This document shows positions 63,258 through 64,000 of a DNA stretch of 64,000 nt, in pieces. This DNA comes from Mycobacterium colombiense. Lineage in GTDB: Bacteria; Actinomycetota; Actinomycetes; Mycobacteriales; Mycobacteriaceae. The stretch is taken from positions 62,001 through 126,000 of the forward strand of contig NZ_LZSX01000003.1 in the NCBI RefSeq assembly GCF_001665835.1, given 5' to 3'. Below the pieces are notes generated by a model. That model was not told where the DNA came from, made no database searches, and worked only from the letters and a program-made list of their open reading frames with translations. Numbering within the stretch: position 1 is the first letter of the stretch; every line of letters begins with the position of its first letter. The position numbers and the translations under genes were made by a program.

Positions 63258-63341
63258 CCGCCGCGCTGGCGATCTCCGCTAGCCCGATGGCGGCGACCCG
63301 CTGCGCCCGGCTCCGCCGCGCTGGCGATCTCCGCTAGCCCG
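63258..63341. repeat. MIRU-like tandem repeat overlapping the lpqB stop
   Basis: A 29-base sequence (beginning CCGCCGCGCTGG, ending CGCTAGCCCG) is present exactly at 63258-63286 and 63313-63341, a period of 55 bases with about 1.5 units. The second copy includes the lpqB stop codon (CTA at 63334-63336 on the plus strand). The spacer resembles the repeat beside hpf. Confidence 0.75.
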
Positions 63342-64000
63342 GCAGCACCGGCGCCGCCCCGGGCACCGTCAGCCCCGGCACCTCCGACCAGCCCTGCTGA
63401 CCGTCGGCCGACGGCGAATACTGCAGCACCCCTTGGGGACCCGCGACGTAGGCCGTCGACGGGTTGGCGACCACCGTCGTGACCGGCATCTGCAAACCGT
63501 GCGGCGGCGCATCGGAGTTCACCCCGTCGATGTTCACGTAGGACACCGGATGGCTGACGTCGGTGCGGGTCACCACGATGTCGTCACCGGTGCGCCACGA
63601 CAGCGACACCACCGAATTGCCCAACCCGAAACCGAGCCGGCGCGGGAAGGTCAGGGCGTACTGCCCCGCCTGGGTCTGCTCGACGCTGGCGAGAATCACC
63701 TGGCCGCCGATCACCATCGCGGCGCGGGTGCTGTCGCGGGACAACTGCAGGTCGGTGATCGGCCCGGGGAACCGGGTGGCAACCGCCACCGAATCCACCG
63801 GAAGGCGCGCGGGTTGCCCGGAGGCCGGCTCCTGGATCGCCCGCAACACGTTGTTGCCGTCGACCACCACCCAGACCACGTCGTCCAACGACCAGGTGGG
63901 GCGCGACAGGCTGTGCCCGTCGGCAGCCTGCACGGCTTCCTGGCCGAGGTCACCGATCCACAGGGACGCCGCCATGTCCGGGGCGCCGCGGTGCAGCGTC
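63334..64000 (-). CDS. lpqB: Lipoprotein LpqB, C-terminal part (5' end outside window)
   Basis: The frame is open to the window edge (residues TLHRGAPD precede [13 protein letters not shown]), so this is the 3' portion of lpqB, about 220 codons. LpqB is an outer-leaflet lipoprotein that interacts with the MtrAB two-component system. Visible C-terminal features are repeated beta-propeller-like strands ([54 protein letters not shown], cited in part). The lipobox and GerMN domain lie outside the window. The stop lies inside a repeated sequence. Confidence 0.92.
   Translation of the reverse strand, partial: TLHRGAPDMAASLWIGDLGQEAVQAADGHSLSRPTWSLDDVVWVVVDGNNVLRAIQEPASGQPARLPVDSVAVATRFPGPITDLQLSRDSTRAAMVIGGQVILASVEQTQAGQYALTFPRRLGFGLGNSVVSLSWRTGDDIVVTRTDVSHPVSYVNIDGVNSDAPPHGLQMPVTTVVANPSTAYVAGPQGVLQYSPSADGQQGWSEVPGLTVPGAAPVLPG

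Overview
The window is most consistent with a slow-growing Mycobacterium, probably in or near the M. avium complex. The evidence is a PE/PPE pair, a 13E12-type HNH gene, a high-GC coding pattern with many GTG starts, and a right-hand half whose gene order matches the M. tuberculosis block Rv3226c to Rv3244c. Species assignment is an inference; no 16S or other marker is present.

Left part (1 to about 30,350): an accessory region, by eye lower in GC and with more intergenic DNA than the right part. It carries three near-identical giant ATPase-LuxR regulators (1-2733, 20958-23711, 25994-28807) and a fourth STAND-type regulator with a C-terminal SARP/BTAD output module (13855-17172). Between them lie an alpha/beta hydrolase, a PE/PPE pair, and a divergent aromatic-catabolism cluster (6041-12624). 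That cluster holds an intradiol dioxygenase of hydroxyquinol type, maleylacetate reductase, two carboxymuconolactone-decarboxylase (CMD) paralogues, an NTF2-like protein, a YtcJ-type amidohydrolase and an isochorismatase-type hydrolase. A quinone oxidoreductase, an acyl-CoA ligase, a third CMD protein, an SDR and an XRE regulator coupled to a seven-segment membrane protein complete the region. Decayed genes (NmrA-like, NADPH-dependent FMN reductase, and a truncated ybaK at the right edge) fit a patchwork assembled by transfer and deletion.

Middle (30,622 to 38,718): a tightly overlapping operon MBL-fold alkylsulfatase-like protein, SDR, sulfotransferase, zinc alcohol dehydrogenase. It is divergent from an SDR-TetR pair, with an 18-bp dyad between them. 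A small secreted protein, a 13E12-family HNH gene and a PPOX/F420-type oxidoreductase follow.

Right part (38,920 to 64,000): conserved core. The order is SRAP, aroA, rsgA, desA3 and its ferredoxin reductase, a DUF6912-like protein, ppk2, a wax ester synthase/diacylglycerol acyltransferase (WS/DGAT), an Rv3235-like protein, a KefB-type antiporter with its RCK-C subunit, an MddA-like methyltransferase, an HD-GYP/LuxR fusion, a hypothetical protein, secA1, hpf, a ComF-family gene and the 3' part of lpqB. Relative to M. tuberculosis, a block of about 5.2 kb lies between rsgA and desA3. It holds an HxlR regulator, thiolase, DUF302, NTF2-like, SDR, solute-binding-like and PAS-ANTAR genes.

Regulatory and repeat structures visible directly include a shared palindrome upstream of desA3 and of its reductase, paired 8-bp repeats in the HxlR/thiolase promoter, a long nested dyad downstream of secA1, MIRU-like repeats around hpf and lpqB, and an inverted element around the NmrA pseudogene with a related copy near 25.4 kb.
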